Shown here one piece after another: positions 23,263 to 32,849 of a DNA stretch of 64,000 nucleotides. Position 1 is the first letter of the stretch, and each line of letters opens with the position of its first letter. Source of the stretch: an uncultured Chitinophaga sp. (GTDB lineage Bacteria; Bacteroidota; Bacteroidia; Chitinophagales; Chitinophagaceae); contig NZ_CAMLHC010000001.1 in assembly GCF_946479755.1 (NCBI RefSeq), forward strand, positions 682,001 through 746,000. Reading direction: 5' to 3'. A program made the translations under genes and the position numbers. Below the pieces are notes generated by a model. That model saw only the letters and a program-made list of their open reading frames with translations. It had not been told where the DNA came from and made no database searches.

Positions 23263-24669
23263 ATGGAAAATCAATATGACGTGGTGGTGATCGGCTCCGG
23301 CCCCGGCGGTTATGTAGCCGCCATCCGCGCTTCCCAGCTGGGTTACCGGGTAGCCATCGTGGAGAAATACAGCACCCTCGGCGGCACCTGTACCAATGTA
23401 GGCTGTATTCCCGCCAAATCATTGCTCGACAGCTCCGAGCACTACCACCAGGCGGAAGTGCAATTTAAAGCGCATGGCATCAACACCGGCGGCATCAGTC
23501 TCGACTTCAGCCAGTTTATCCGCCGCAAGGGAGAGGTGGTATCGCAGAACACCGCGGGACTGGTGTACCTGATGAAGAAAAACAAAATACAGGTGTATCA
23601 CGGCGTAGGCAGCTTTACGGATGCCACGCACCTCAAGGTAACCGCTGCGGATAACACGGCAACGGTATTGACCAGCCGCTACTTTATCATCGCCACCGGT
23701 TCCAAGCCCTCTACCATTCCGGGAGTAGCTATTGATAAAAAGCGGATCATCACTTCCACAGAAAGCCTGTCCCTGCCGGAAAAACCTTCTTCTATGGTGA
23801 TCATCGGCGGTGGCGTGATCGGCGTGGAACTGGCGTCTGTTTACGCGCGTATAGGCACCAGCGTTACCATCATAGAATATACCGACAACCTGATACCCAC
23901 CATGGACCGCGAGCTGGGTAAAGCCCTGCAGAAATCACTCCGTCAGCTGAAGATCAACCTGCTGCTGGGCAGCAAGGTACAATCGGCAGTCAACAACGGT
24001 GGTACCGCTACTGTGAAGTTCCTGGACCAGCAGGGCGCGCCACAGGAGATCACGGCCGACTATTGCCTCGTGGCGGTAGGCAGAAGGGCCTATACCGACG
24101 GGCTCAATTTACCCGCGGTCGGTATTCAGACCGCGAAAAACGGGAAGATCACCGTCAACGAAAAACTACAGACCAATGTGCCCAACATCTACGCCATCGG
24201 CGATGTGATCGACGGGCCTATGCTGGCCCACAAGGCAGAGGAGGAAGGCGTTTTTGCCGCCGAAACGATTCACGGCCTGCATCCGCATCTCAACTATGCC
24301 CTCGTGCCCGGCGTCGTATATACGTGGCCGGAAGTGGCGGCTGTTGGCGCTACGGAAGAACAACTGAAAGCACAGCACGTGGAATACAAAGCCGGCAAAT
24401 TCCCTTATATGGCCAGCGCCCGTGCCCGCGCTTCAATGGACACGGATGGTTTTGTGAAAGTATTGGTATCACCGAAATACGGAGAGATACTGGGCGTACA
24501 TATTATTGGTCCCCGTGCGGCAGATGTGATCGCACAATCCGTGCTGGCCATAGAACAGGAGATGACGGCAGAGGAGATGATCCGTTCCTGCTACGCACAT
24601 CCCACCTATGCGGAAGCATTGAAAGACGCTTACCTCATCGCTACCGGTCAGGGTGCAATCAACATCTAA
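23263..24669 (+). CDS. lpdA: Dihydrolipoyl dehydrogenase
   Basis: FAD-dependent E3 component of 2-oxo acid dehydrogenase and glycine cleavage complexes; it reoxidises dihydrolipoamide with NAD. The 468 residues match the family: FAD-binding GSGPGGYVAA at the N-terminus, redox disulfide C43/C48 in GGTCTNVGCIPAKSLL, NAD-binding GGGVIGVELASV, the second FAD motif YAIGDV, and the C-terminal His-Glu pair in HPTYAEAL. It stands apart from any complex genes, so it may serve several complexes. Its promoter region contains a TetR-type dyad. Confidence 0.96.
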   Translation: MENQYDVVVIGSGPGGYVAAIRASQLGYRVAIVEKYSTLGGTCTNVGCIPAKSLLDSSEHYHQAEVQFKAHGINTGGISLDFSQFIRRKGEVVSQNTAGLVYLMKKNKIQVYHGVGSFTDATHLKVTAADNTATVLTSRYFIIATGSKPSTIPGVAIDKKRIITSTESLSLPEKPSSMVIIGGGVIGVELASVYARIGTSVTIIEYTDNLIPTMDRELGKALQKSLRQLKINLLLGSKVQSAVNNGGTATVKFLDQQGAPQEITADYCLVAVGRRAYTDGLNLPAVGIQTAKNGKITVNEKLQTNVPNIYAIGDVIDGPMLAHKAEEEGVFAAETIHGLHPHLNYALVPGVVYTWPEVAAVGATEEQLKAQHVEYKAGKFPYMASARARASMDTDGFVKVLVSPKYGEILGVHIIGPRAADVIAQSVLAIEQEMTAEEMIRSCYAHPTYAEALKDAYLIATGQGAINI

Positions 24670-24707
24670 TTTGCTTAACTTGCCGTTGCAAAAAATTCTG
24701 TACTGCA

Positions 24708-25610
24708 ATGGCAATTGATGGTGTTAAGATTATTGACAGCGATACCGCCCACGATGTATACGGAGGCTTCATGGACATGTACGACGGCGGGGAAGACCTC
24801 TCCGTCATCGAGACAACCTTTCCACTGGAGAATGAAGAATACAGCGGAGATGCGCTGGACTACGAACTGTATGTGACTGCCTGCGGGCTTGCCCTTTGGG
24901 AAACGGGCCTGATGGATGACAGGAAACTGGCATTTATCAGGTCCGTTATCGATAAAGGCGCTTTCATCAAAGCGTGGGACCCCAACGGTCCTGATGGAAA
25001 AGCGCGGCAAAAAGAACTGGACCGCTACTGGAAAAAAATCAATCAACCTAACCAAAAAATCAGGGCGAGAAAAAAATACCGGAAAGTCACCCGTTTCTAT
25101 TTCCAGCCTTACGACCTGCTGGCTTTTCAGCTGGACAACGGCTATTATATGGTGGCGCTTTGTGCGGAGATCTTCCAGCAGCGCGGCGTTTGTGAATACA
25201 TGCTGACACCTGCCACCTATTACGGGGAGACCCTGCCCACCGTCGCCGACCTGCATTCCTGCCACCTTCTGGGCCGCACCATCGAATCTTTTTACGATAC
25301 CGCTACCACGAAAAAAATGCAGCCCAACATTGAACGGATATGGCAGTACCTCGGTGGCCACCCCAAATGTTTTTTCGGGCTGAGTAAATATGGCCTGCTG
25401 CACAAAGATGCAGCCATCTGCAGGCACCAGTTGAAGAAAATAGGTACCCTCCCGGTAGTAGAAGGATTGAACGACACCGCTGTCCGCAGTACCTTAAGTG
25501 GTTTTGATTCACTCCGCAAACGCTTTTATAATGAGGTATCCGGCCTGCAAGAGGGTACTAACCGGATGCATCAGCGTTGGCCCGTCAACGTAGTTTGTAA
25601 TATTGAATAA
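24708..25610 (+). CDS. Hypothetical protein, possibly immunity-like
   Basis: A 300-residue soluble protein beginning MAIDGVKIIDSDTAHDVYGG. The frame extends far upstream over lpdA, but ATG at 24708 is the only sensible start. The N-terminal third is acidic (EENEEYSGDALDYEL region); the middle is Lys-rich and then has a beta-like segment VTRFYFQPYDLLAFQLDNGYY in parts. The latter loosely recalls immunity proteins whose domain reads GDIFAIPL..GRY, but I cannot confirm this. The AlkC-like gene follows after 1 bp, so the two are probably co-transcribed. Function unknown. Confidence 0.65.
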   Translation: MAIDGVKIIDSDTAHDVYGGFMDMYDGGEDLSVIETTFPLENEEYSGDALDYELYVTACGLALWETGLMDDRKLAFIRSVIDKGAFIKAWDPNGPDGKARQKELDRYWKKINQPNQKIRARKKYRKVTRFYFQPYDLLAFQLDNGYYMVALCAEIFQQRGVCEYMLTPATYYGETLPTVADLHSCHLLGRTIESFYDTATTKKMQPNIERIWQYLGGHPKCFFGLSKYGLLHKDAAICRHQLKKIGTLPVVEGLNDTAVRSTLSGFDSLRKRFYNEVSGLQEGTNRMHQRWPVNVVCNIE

Positions 25611-25611
25611 T

Positions 25612-26700
25612 ATGGAACCACTTAAAGAGATGTTCAACCGCGATTTCTACCGGCATTTCGCCGATGTATTTGCGGTCGCAGATAAAAAATTTGACCGGAA
25701 CGGTTTTTATAAAGCGGTAACGGACCAGCTGGAAACCCGCGAGCTGAACGGGCGCCTGCGCCATACTGCGCTGATGCTGGGCAAGTATCTTCCCGGAGAT
25801 TATAAAAAGGCAGTGGCAGTTTTACTGAAAGCCGCCCCCTCACTGAAGACCGGTTACACCGCCCTGGTATTGCCCGATTTTGTGGCCCTGTATGGCAAAG
25901 ATCATTTCGACCTTTCCATGGAGGCGCTGCAATACTTCACCACACTGGGTTCTGCAGAATTTGCCATCCGGGAATTTCTGAAAACGGATTTTAACCGCAC
26001 GCTGACCGTGATGAAACGATGGGCCCGTCACGATGATCATCATGTAAGAAGACTGGCTTCCGAAGGGAGCCGCCCCCGGCTGCCCTGGTCCTTTAAACTC
26101 GACGCCGTCATTAAAGACCCTTCCCTGACGCGGGATATCCTGGAGTCGCTCAAAACAGATGAAACGCTGTATGTGCGGAAATCCGTTGCCAACCACCTGA
26201 ACGATATTTCCAAAGACAACAGCAATTATATGCTGCAACTGGTGAAAGGGTGGGATACGCAGCACCCGCACACCGGCTGGATTATCAAACATGCCAGCCG
26301 TACGCTCATCAAAAAAGGGGACAAGGACTCCCTCAGCGTATTCAATTTTGAAAAGCAGGTGAAGGTAAAGCTGGCACAGTTCAAACTAAGCGCCGCTTCC
26401 ATCCGCCTCGGGGACGCGCTGACCTTCACCTTCCAGCTGAAAAGCGAAAAGACGTCTCCCCAAAAACTGGTAATAGACTACGTGGTCCACTATCCGAAGT
26501 CTTCGGGTGAACGGTCGCAGAAAGTGTTCAAGCTGAAAGAAGTGGTGCTGCAGCCAGGGGAGCTGCTGACCTTCACCAAAAAACAGGTGTTTAAAGATAT
26601 GACCACCCGGAAACACTATCCGGGTAAACATCTGATCGGTATACAGGTGAACGGGAAGATATACGGGGAGCAGGCTTTTCAATTAAAGATAACGCGCTGA
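25612..26700 (+). CDS. AlkC-like DNA alkylation repair protein
   Basis: A 362-residue protein: the N-terminal 220 residues form HEAT-like helical repeats with the family signature RRLASEGSRPRLPWSF. This matches the AlkC/AlkD DNA glycosylases, which remove alkylated bases such as 3-methyladenine without base flipping. The C-terminal 110 residues (from about VKVKLAQFKLSAASIRLGD) look like an immunoglobulin-like beta-sandwich, as in AlkC members that use such a domain to bind DNA. ATG at 25612 is preferred to TTG at 25603. It follows the unknown gene after 1 bp. Confidence 0.88.
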   Translation: MEPLKEMFNRDFYRHFADVFAVADKKFDRNGFYKAVTDQLETRELNGRLRHTALMLGKYLPGDYKKAVAVLLKAAPSLKTGYTALVLPDFVALYGKDHFDLSMEALQYFTTLGSAEFAIREFLKTDFNRTLTVMKRWARHDDHHVRRLASEGSRPRLPWSFKLDAVIKDPSLTRDILESLKTDETLYVRKSVANHLNDISKDNSNYMLQLVKGWDTQHPHTGWIIKHASRTLIKKGDKDSLSVFNFEKQVKVKLAQFKLSAASIRLGDALTFTFQLKSEKTSPQKLVIDYVVHYPKSSGERSQKVFKLKEVVLQPGELLTFTKKQVFKDMTTRKHYPGKHLIGIQVNGKIYGEQAFQLKITR

Positions 26701-26761
26701 AGTCAACAATCTGGCGAAAAAGTTGTTTCTTAGGGTATTGTAACCCAACATTTAAACCACT

Positions 26762-27817
26762 ATGAAGTTAACTTTCAAAACCCTCGCCCTCACGATTATT
26801 GCCTCACTCGCAGCGATCACCATTATTTACCCCGGACGTGCGTGTACCCGTGTCGTTTACAAAGGCCTCGACGGCTTGTACCTTACCGCCCGCTCTATGG
26901 ACTGGAAGGAAGATACACAGACAGACCTCTGGATCTTCCCCCGTGGCATGGCGCGCAACGGCGAGACCGGCGCCCAGACCGTTAAATGGAAATCCAAATA
27001 CGGTAGCGTGGTGGCCGCAGCGTACAACATCTGCAGCACCGATGGCATGAATGAAAAAGGACTCGTGGCCAACCTGCTATGGCTGGCGGAATCCAAATAT
27101 CCGCAATGGGACCGCCAGAAGCCGGGCCTGACCATCGCCGCCTGGGTACAGTACGTGCTCGATAATTTTGCTACCGTGAAAGAGGCGGTGGACGAGTTGC
27201 AACAGGAGCGTTTCACCATCGTGTCCGACAATGTGCCGGGGCAGTCCAGGCTGGCTACGTTGCATTTATCTATTTCAGATCCCAGCGGCGACAACGCCAT
27301 CTTTGAATACATTGAAGGCAAACTGGTGATCCATCATGATACGGCTTACCAGGTGATGACCAACTCACCGGTATTTGACAAGCAGTTAGCGCTGAACGAA
27401 TACTGGAAAGAGATTGGCGGTACCACGATGCTGCCCGGTACCAACAGGGCGGCGGACCGTTTTGTGCGGGCTTCTTTTTACACCACCGCTATCCCGAAAA
27501 CAAAAGACTCCCGGCTGGCAGCTGCCAGCGTGTTCAGCGTGATCCGCAACTGCTCCGTGCCGTACGGTATCAGTACGCCCGACCAACCAAATATTTCTTC
27601 CACCCGCTGGAGAACGGTGTCTGACCAGAAGAACCTGGTGTACTATTTTGAGTCTGCCCTTGCCCCCAATACTTTCTGGGTGGACCTGAAAGATGTGAAC
27701 TTTTCACCCAGGGGAGGCGTAAAGAAATTGTCGCTGACCAAAGGGGAGATATATGCCGGTGATGTCTCCGGCTCCTTTAAAAGGACTAACCCGTTTAAAT
27801 TCCTGGGCCCGCAATAG
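26762..27817 (+). CDS. Exported linear amide C-N hydrolase, choloylglycine hydrolase family
   Basis: An Ntn hydrolase related to penicillin V acylase and bile salt hydrolase. The 351 residues begin with a signal peptide; cleavage before C28 (PGRA-CTRVVY) would expose the N-terminal nucleophile cysteine. Other expected residues are the Arg and Asp in ARSMDW, Asn in MNEKGL-VANLLWL and TNSPVFD, and Arg in NRAADRFVRA. It probably acts in the periplasm on an acyl-amide such as a signal molecule or antibiotic; the substrate cannot be read from sequence. It is followed by a terminator overlapping the stop codon. Confidence 0.92.
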   Translation: MKLTFKTLALTIIASLAAITIIYPGRACTRVVYKGLDGLYLTARSMDWKEDTQTDLWIFPRGMARNGETGAQTVKWKSKYGSVVAAAYNICSTDGMNEKGLVANLLWLAESKYPQWDRQKPGLTIAAWVQYVLDNFATVKEAVDELQQERFTIVSDNVPGQSRLATLHLSISDPSGDNAIFEYIEGKLVIHHDTAYQVMTNSPVFDKQLALNEYWKEIGGTTMLPGTNRAADRFVRASFYTTAIPKTKDSRLAAASVFSVIRNCSVPYGISTPDQPNISSTRWRTVSDQKNLVYYFESALAPNTFWVDLKDVNFSPRGGVKKLSLTKGEIYAGDVSGSFKRTNPFKFLGPQ

Positions 27818-27832
27818 CAGGCCCTTTTTTTT
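27805..27832 (+). terminator. Terminator after amide hydrolase gene
   Basis: GGGCC and GGCCC form a short GC stem around the stop codon region, followed by eight T. The hairpin begins inside the end of the coding sequence. Confidence 0.75.
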
Positions 27833-27924
27833 ACCCTGTTTTTTAATAAAATGTTATCAGGGACGTATATACGCAATTAAACCACTCATTTTTACTAAAT
27901 TGCCCGCTGATCAACCGTGTGGGG

Positions 27925-28476
27925 ATGCCTGATATTTTACAGTTACAGTTGGGGAATGCAGCCGCTTTTGAATCCGTATACCGCGAATACCATACGCGCG
28001 TGTATGCGTTTATGTGGCGTTATACCCGTGAAGCGGATGTTTGTGAGGAACTGGTACAGGAGGTGTTTGTGAAGCTGTGGACCAGCCGCAAAACCCTGAA
28101 TACCGCACTGGCGCTTACCACCCAGTTATTTCAGATAGCCAAGACCGTATTTATCGATTATCATCGTCGCACGAGCAGGCGTATCCGTTATATTAATATG
28201 ACGGAGCACCTGGCAGAAGATGCCGCCATTGCCCCTGGCGTCAGGGACATCGCCCTGCTGCGGCAGGTGTCCACCGTTATAGACACGCTTCCGCCTGTAC
28301 GCCGGGAGGTGTTCCTGCTGGGCAAAATACAGGGACTGACCTATCCGGAAATAGCCAAAGAACTGTCGATATCCCCCAAGACAGTGGAAGGGCATATGTC
28401 CAAAGCCCTGAAATTTCTCCGGCATCGCCTGGGAGGCTTACTGCACCTCGTTTTGCTGTGGTTTTGCCAAGGCTGA
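27925..28476 (+). CDS. FecI-type ECF sigma factor
   Basis: A 183-residue sigma-70 family ECF factor. Region 2 is FESVYREYHTRVYAFMWRY and ELVQEVFVKLWTSR; region 4 is VFLLGKIQGLTYPEIAKELSISPKTVEGHMSKAL (in parts), typical of the Bacteroidota FecI-like group. It is first in a run sigma, FecR, SusC, SusD on one strand, so it probably directs expression of the receptor locus when released by FecR. ATG at 27925 is preferred to GTG at 27919. The C-terminal tail is unusually hydrophobic (LGGLLHLVLLWFCQG). Confidence 0.93.
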   Translation: MPDILQLQLGNAAAFESVYREYHTRVYAFMWRYTREADVCEELVQEVFVKLWTSRKTLNTALALTTQLFQIAKTVFIDYHRRTSRRIRYINMTEHLAEDAAIAPGVRDIALLRQVSTVIDTLPPVRREVFLLGKIQGLTYPEIAKELSISPKTVEGHMSKALKFLRHRLGGLLHLVLLWFCQG

Positions 28477-28546
28477 AAAATTTTTTCAAAAAATATTTCA
28501 TTCAGACCAAGGGTGTTTTGCCACTTCGTACGTATAACCTTATCAA

Positions 28547-29581
28547 ATGCCCATTTCAACCGAACAGATCGCACGATACCTGGAAGGCCGTTGTGCACCG
28601 GCCGAACAGCGGGAGATCGCTGATTATCTGCATCACCACCCAGAAGAACTGGAGCAGTTCCTGGACCAACAGGGGTGGGGCGCAGAGATGACGCTGCCCG
28701 AAGAACAATCGGAGCGAATGCTGTCAGCTATCCGTCATCAGACCGTGCATGCCCGCCGCCGCAGACTGCTGTGGCCCGCTATCGGCACTGCCGCCGCTGC
28801 GGCCATCGCAGGATGGGTATGGTGGACGATGCCCGCTGCCGAGCAGCCGGTCCACAAAACCATGCCGGTCGTTGCACAGGCGCCCGCTGTCACAGCGCCT
28901 GTCATCACAGTCCTGCGGGTATATCATGCCGCAGACAGCGTGGTACGGCTACCGGACGGCTCACAGGCCACCTTGCGACCATTGGCGGAAGTACGCTATG
29001 ATGCCGGTTATGGACGGCAACATCGCGAATTGCAGCTGAACGGCGAAGCCGTTTTCGATGTGGCGGCACGGGCAGCCTTACCGTTTACCGTGCATAGCGG
29101 AGCGGTGAGCACTACCGCATTGGGCACCGTGTTTATGGTGAGCGCGCCAGAGGATGCCCATCACGTGAAAGTACGGTTGCTGAGCGGAAAAATAGTGGTG
29201 AAAACAAAAGCCGGTAAGGGCACCTACCTGGCACCGGGACAGGAGCTGGTCTGGAATGAAGACAATAACAAACTGTCTGTTTACGCCTGGAAGCAGCCGG
29301 CAAAACCGGCAATAGTCACTCCTGCAGTAGCGCCCGAAGCAACGGTGCTGATGCATGACGGACAGATAGAGTTTGTCAAATGTGCGGTAGAAGAGGTGTT
29401 TAACGTATTACACCGGGAATATGGTATACAGATCACCGCAGACCCGGCCGACCTGAAAGGTTGTTTCTTCAGTGGAACACTGGCAGGGCAACAGGAAGCC
29501 GATGATATTATTCACACGATAGCGACATTAAACCAACTAACATTGACAAAAGATAACACCGGTTATCACATCCGTAAATAG
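28547..29581 (+). CDS. FecR family anti-sigma factor
   Basis: A 344-residue protein: cytoplasmic N-terminal anti-sigma region (1-70), one transmembrane helix at about 75-92 (LLWPAIGTAAAAAIAGWVWW), the periplasmic FecR domain with RLPDGSQATLRPLAEVRYDAGY, LNGEAVFDV and LLSGKIVVKT, and a C-terminal DUF4974 domain (about 265-344, IEFVKCAVEEVFNVLHREYGI). It holds the sigma factor at the membrane and passes on a signal from a TonB-dependent receptor. It is 70 bp downstream of the sigma gene and 86 bp upstream of susC. Confidence 0.95.
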   Translation: MPISTEQIARYLEGRCAPAEQREIADYLHHHPEELEQFLDQQGWGAEMTLPEEQSERMLSAIRHQTVHARRRRLLWPAIGTAAAAAIAGWVWWTMPAAEQPVHKTMPVVAQAPAVTAPVITVLRVYHAADSVVRLPDGSQATLRPLAEVRYDAGYGRQHRELQLNGEAVFDVAARAALPFTVHSGAVSTTALGTVFMVSAPEDAHHVKVRLLSGKIVVKTKAGKGTYLAPGQELVWNEDNNKLSVYAWKQPAKPAIVTPAVAPEATVLMHDGQIEFVKCAVEEVFNVLHREYGIQITADPADLKGCFFSGTLAGQQEADDIIHTIATLNQLTLTKDNTGYHIRK

Positions 29582-29667
29582 TCCGTCTTTTTAAAGTCAC
29601 CTACAGATAACAGGTTATTCACGTAAGGCTGGATAGCGAGGCACTGCTATGCCATAAAACAAACGTT

Positions 29668-32600
29668 ATGATGATCAGATTTACAAAACAGTCTCTCAAA
29701 AGAGGCAGCTGGCTTTTTATTTCCCTATGGCTGCTGGCACTAACGGCGCATGCACAGAGCGGTGGAGGCACCATCACCGGCGTCGTTAAAAACGAAAAAG
29801 GCGAAACATTGCCCGGGGTGACCGTGGGCATTATCAATGCCGACTCTTCTTTCCGCAAAGGGCAGGTCACCGACGCACAGGGCGTATTCCTCATTACCGG
29901 CATCCCTGCCGGTGGACCTTATGCCATCTCATTTACCTCCATCGGTTACATCAAACAGCAGTCCCGCACCCACAAGCTGGCCGAAGGGGAGAAAGTATCC
30001 CTGCTGATTAAACTGAAAGAATCTGCCACAGAGCTGAATCAGCTGGTAGTCATCGGTTACGGTACCCAGAAAAAAAGCGATGTGTCCACGTCTATCACCA
30101 CCGTGAATACCGATTTTATCGGAAAGCAGTCCATCCTCCGCGCAGAGCAGGCCTTACAAGGCAGTGCTCCCGGCGTGCTGGTGCTGACGCCTTCCGGTCA
30201 GCCCGGTGAAAAACCGATGATCCGTATCCGTGGTACGGGCACCAATAAAAACCCGGACCCGCTCTACATCGTAGACGGTTTCCCGGTAAATGACATCGAA
30301 TACCTCAACCCTAATGATATTGAGCGCATGGACGTGCTGAAAGACGCTGCTTCCGCAGCGATCTACGGCGCCCGTGGCGCTAACGGCGTGGTGCTGATCA
30401 CCACCAAAAGCGGCAAAAAAGGTCCTGCCCGCGTAGCCTATGACGGCTACTATGGCATTCAGAACGCGTGGCGCAAAGTGCCGGTGCTCAACGGTACCGA
30501 GTATGCTGAAATGATGAATGAAGGCGCCCGCAACGCCAACCAGGCAGCGCCTTTCGCCAACCCGGAACAATACGGTAAAGGCACCAACTGGCAGGATGCC
30601 ACCTTCACCAAAAACGCACCCATCACCAACCATAACGTGTCCGTGAGCGGCGGCAGCGAAAACTCCACCTACTTCACTTCGTTTTCCTATTTCGGGCAAC
30701 AGGGCATCGTAGGCGGCGAGCGTTCCCAGTTTGAACGTTATACCATCCGCCTGAACGGTGACCAGAAAATAAAAGACTTTCTGCGTGTAGGCGTGAGCTT
30801 AAGTTATATGAACACCACCAGCCGCGGCATCAACGCCAATGCTGACTATGGCGGTGTGCTGAACAACGCCATCAACCTCGATCCGCTGACACCGGTGTAC
30901 GAAACAGATCCCAACAAACTGGGCAACCCGGTGCATTACCCGATCAATGCCATCCGCAACGGCGATCAGGTTTATGGTATCTCCACCATCATCACTGACG
31001 GACCTACCAACCCGCTGGCCGCCATGCAGCTGGCCAACGGCAAAAATAAAAACGATAAGATCCTCGGCAACGCTTACGGCGAAGTCGACCTGATGAAAGG
31101 ACTGAAGTTCCGCTCATCCCTGGGCATTGAAGTGAATAACTACAGCAGCAGCAGTTTCACCCCGCAGTATTATCTCAACAGCGCTTCCAAAACAGATGTG
31201 AGCCTGGTGGGTAAAGGGTTCTCCCGCCGCTATACCTGGCAGGTGGAGAACGTACTGTCCTACAACCGTAAGTTCGGCAAACACAACATCCAGGCGTTGT
31301 TAGGGCATACCGCGCTGAAGTCCCGCTTCGAAAATATGAACGGCTCCCGTCCGGACCTGATCACCAGCGATCCCGATATGGCCTACATCGACCTGGCGAC
31401 CAATGAAACGCTGAACAAGGTGAGCGGTGGTGCTGACGTAAGAGCGCTGTTGTCTTACTTTGGCCGTGCGGCTTATGACTACGACGGCAAATACCTGCTG
31501 TCCGCCACGCTGCGCCGCGACGGTTCCTCCCGTTTCGGCCGCAACAATCCTTTCGCCACGTTCCCTTCCGTATCCGGCGGATGGGTGCTGTCCAAAGAAA
31601 AATTCTATACCTCCAATACCGTCACTTTCCTGAAGCTGCGTGCTTCCTGGGGCCAGAACGGTAACGAAAATATCGGCGACAACTCCTTCCCCTGGGCTGC
31701 CGGCATGGTACTGGGCAACGGCTATACGTTCATCAAGCCTACCGGAGAAGAATATTACCTCAACGGGGTAGCTTCGGGCGCCGTACCTAACCCCAATCTT
31801 AAATGGGAGACCTCCGAGCAGACCAACTTCGGCGTAGACATGGAACTGTGGAAAGGCAAGCTGGCAGTAACGGCCGACTACTATATCAAGAACACCATCG
31901 GCCTGCTGTTCAATCCGCCCATTACCGCTATCGTGGGTAATCCTTCCCCTTACGTAAACGGCGGCTCTGTGTCCAACAAAGGGGTGGAACTGGGCATCAC
32001 CTACAAGCAACAGGTGAATAAAGACCTGAGTTTCAATGTAACCGTGAACGGTGCTTACAATAAAAACAACGTGACCGCCATCAACAACGCTGCCAAAGCA
32101 GTAGCAGGTACCGGGTTTATTGGCGCCGGTGCCGTTACCCGTATGCAGGTAGGTTATCCTATCGGTTACCTGTGGGGCTACCGTACCGACGGTATCTTCC
32201 AGAATAAAAAAGAAGTGGACGAGTATGTAGGTCCTGATGGCAAGAAGATACAGTCCAAAGCAGTGCCCGGCGACCTGAGGTTCATGGACCTCAACGGCGA
32301 CGGTAAACTGGACAACAATGACAAGACCATCATCGGCGATCCCAATCCGGACGTAACCGCAGGTCTGAACCTGAACCTGACGTATAAACGTTTCGACTTC
32401 AGCATGTTTGCCGTAGGTATGTTCGGGCATCAGCTGCTGAACGGTTTATACCGTTATGACATCAAGATGGCCAACATGCCGCGCCAGTACCTCGACAGGT
32501 GGACGGAAGAAGGTTCTAACGCCAAATATCCCCGCTTTACTTTTGCGGACAACAACGGCAACCATAATAACGTGTCCGATGTGTATGTAGAGAACGCCAG

Positions 32601-32835
32601 CTTTGTGCGGATCAAAAATATCCAGGTAGGGTATACGTTGGCAGACGAGCTGGTGAAGAAAGCTAAACTGAACAATCTGCGTGTGTACGTTGCCGTAGAC
32701 AATCCGTTTACCTTCACCCGTTACACTGGTTTTGATCCTGAGATCGGCGCCCGTGATGCCCTCAACCTGGGTGTAGACCGTGGTGTGTATCCGCAGGCGA
32801 GAACTTTCCGTGCAGGCGTAAATGTTAACTTATAA
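29668..32835 (+). CDS. SusC/RagA family TonB-dependent receptor
   Basis: A 1055-residue outer membrane transporter. After the signal peptide (ending AHAQSG) comes a carboxypeptidase-like regulatory domain (about 35-110), then the plug with VVIGYGTQKKSDVSTSI and the SusC signature DAASAAIYGARGANGVVLITTK, and a large barrel ending RTFRAGVNVNL with a terminal aromatic-free Leu. There is no N-terminal STN signalling domain, although a sigma/FecR pair is immediately upstream. With the SusD partner 14 bp downstream it should import an oligomer, probably glycan or peptide. No degradative enzyme is encoded beside it, so the substrate is unknown. Confidence 0.96.
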   Translation: MMIRFTKQSLKRGSWLFISLWLLALTAHAQSGGGTITGVVKNEKGETLPGVTVGIINADSSFRKGQVTDAQGVFLITGIPAGGPYAISFTSIGYIKQQSRTHKLAEGEKVSLLIKLKESATELNQLVVIGYGTQKKSDVSTSITTVNTDFIGKQSILRAEQALQGSAPGVLVLTPSGQPGEKPMIRIRGTGTNKNPDPLYIVDGFPVNDIEYLNPNDIERMDVLKDAASAAIYGARGANGVVLITTKSGKKGPARVAYDGYYGIQNAWRKVPVLNGTEYAEMMNEGARNANQAAPFANPEQYGKGTNWQDATFTKNAPITNHNVSVSGGSENSTYFTSFSYFGQQGIVGGERSQFERYTIRLNGDQKIKDFLRVGVSLSYMNTTSRGINANADYGGVLNNAINLDPLTPVYETDPNKLGNPVHYPINAIRNGDQVYGISTIITDGPTNPLAAMQLANGKNKNDKILGNAYGEVDLMKGLKFRSSLGIEVNNYSSSSFTPQYYLNSASKTDVSLVGKGFSRRYTWQVENVLSYNRKFGKHNIQALLGHTALKSRFENMNGSRPDLITSDPDMAYIDLATNETLNKVSGGADVRALLSYFGRAAYDYDGKYLLSATLRRDGSSRFGRNNPFATFPSVSGGWVLSKEKFYTSNTVTFLKLRASWGQNGNENIGDNSFPWAAGMVLGNGYTFIKPTGEEYYLNGVASGAVPNPNLKWETSEQTNFGVDMELWKGKLAVTADYYIKNTIGLLFNPPITAIVGNPSPYVNGGSVSNKGVELGITYKQQVNKDLSFNVTVNGAYNKNNVTAINNAAKAVAGTGFIGAGAVTRMQVGYPIGYLWGYRTDGIFQNKKEVDEYVGPDGKKIQSKAVPGDLRFMDLNGDGKLDNNDKTIIGDPNPDVTAGLNLNLTYKRFDFSMFAVGMFGHQLLNGLYRYDIKMANMPRQYLDRWTEEGSNAKYPRFTFADNNGNHNNVSDVYVENASFVRIKNIQVGYTLADELVKKAKLNNLRVYVAVDNPFTFTRYTGFDPEIGARDALNLGVDRGVYPQARTFRAGVNVNL

Positions 32836-32849
32836 TTCCTCTTACAAGT

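Noticed and set aside
24063..24707. Long upstream extension of the unknown 300-residue protein across lpdA
   Set aside because: The extension is Arg-rich and low in hydrophobic residues, is antisense-free but out of frame with the clear lpdA gene, and has no domain; the ATG at 24708 is the sensible start.
31300..32430. 376-residue open frame on the minus strand opposite the first susC
   Set aside because: No start context or domain; the plus strand holds an unmistakable SusC barrel.
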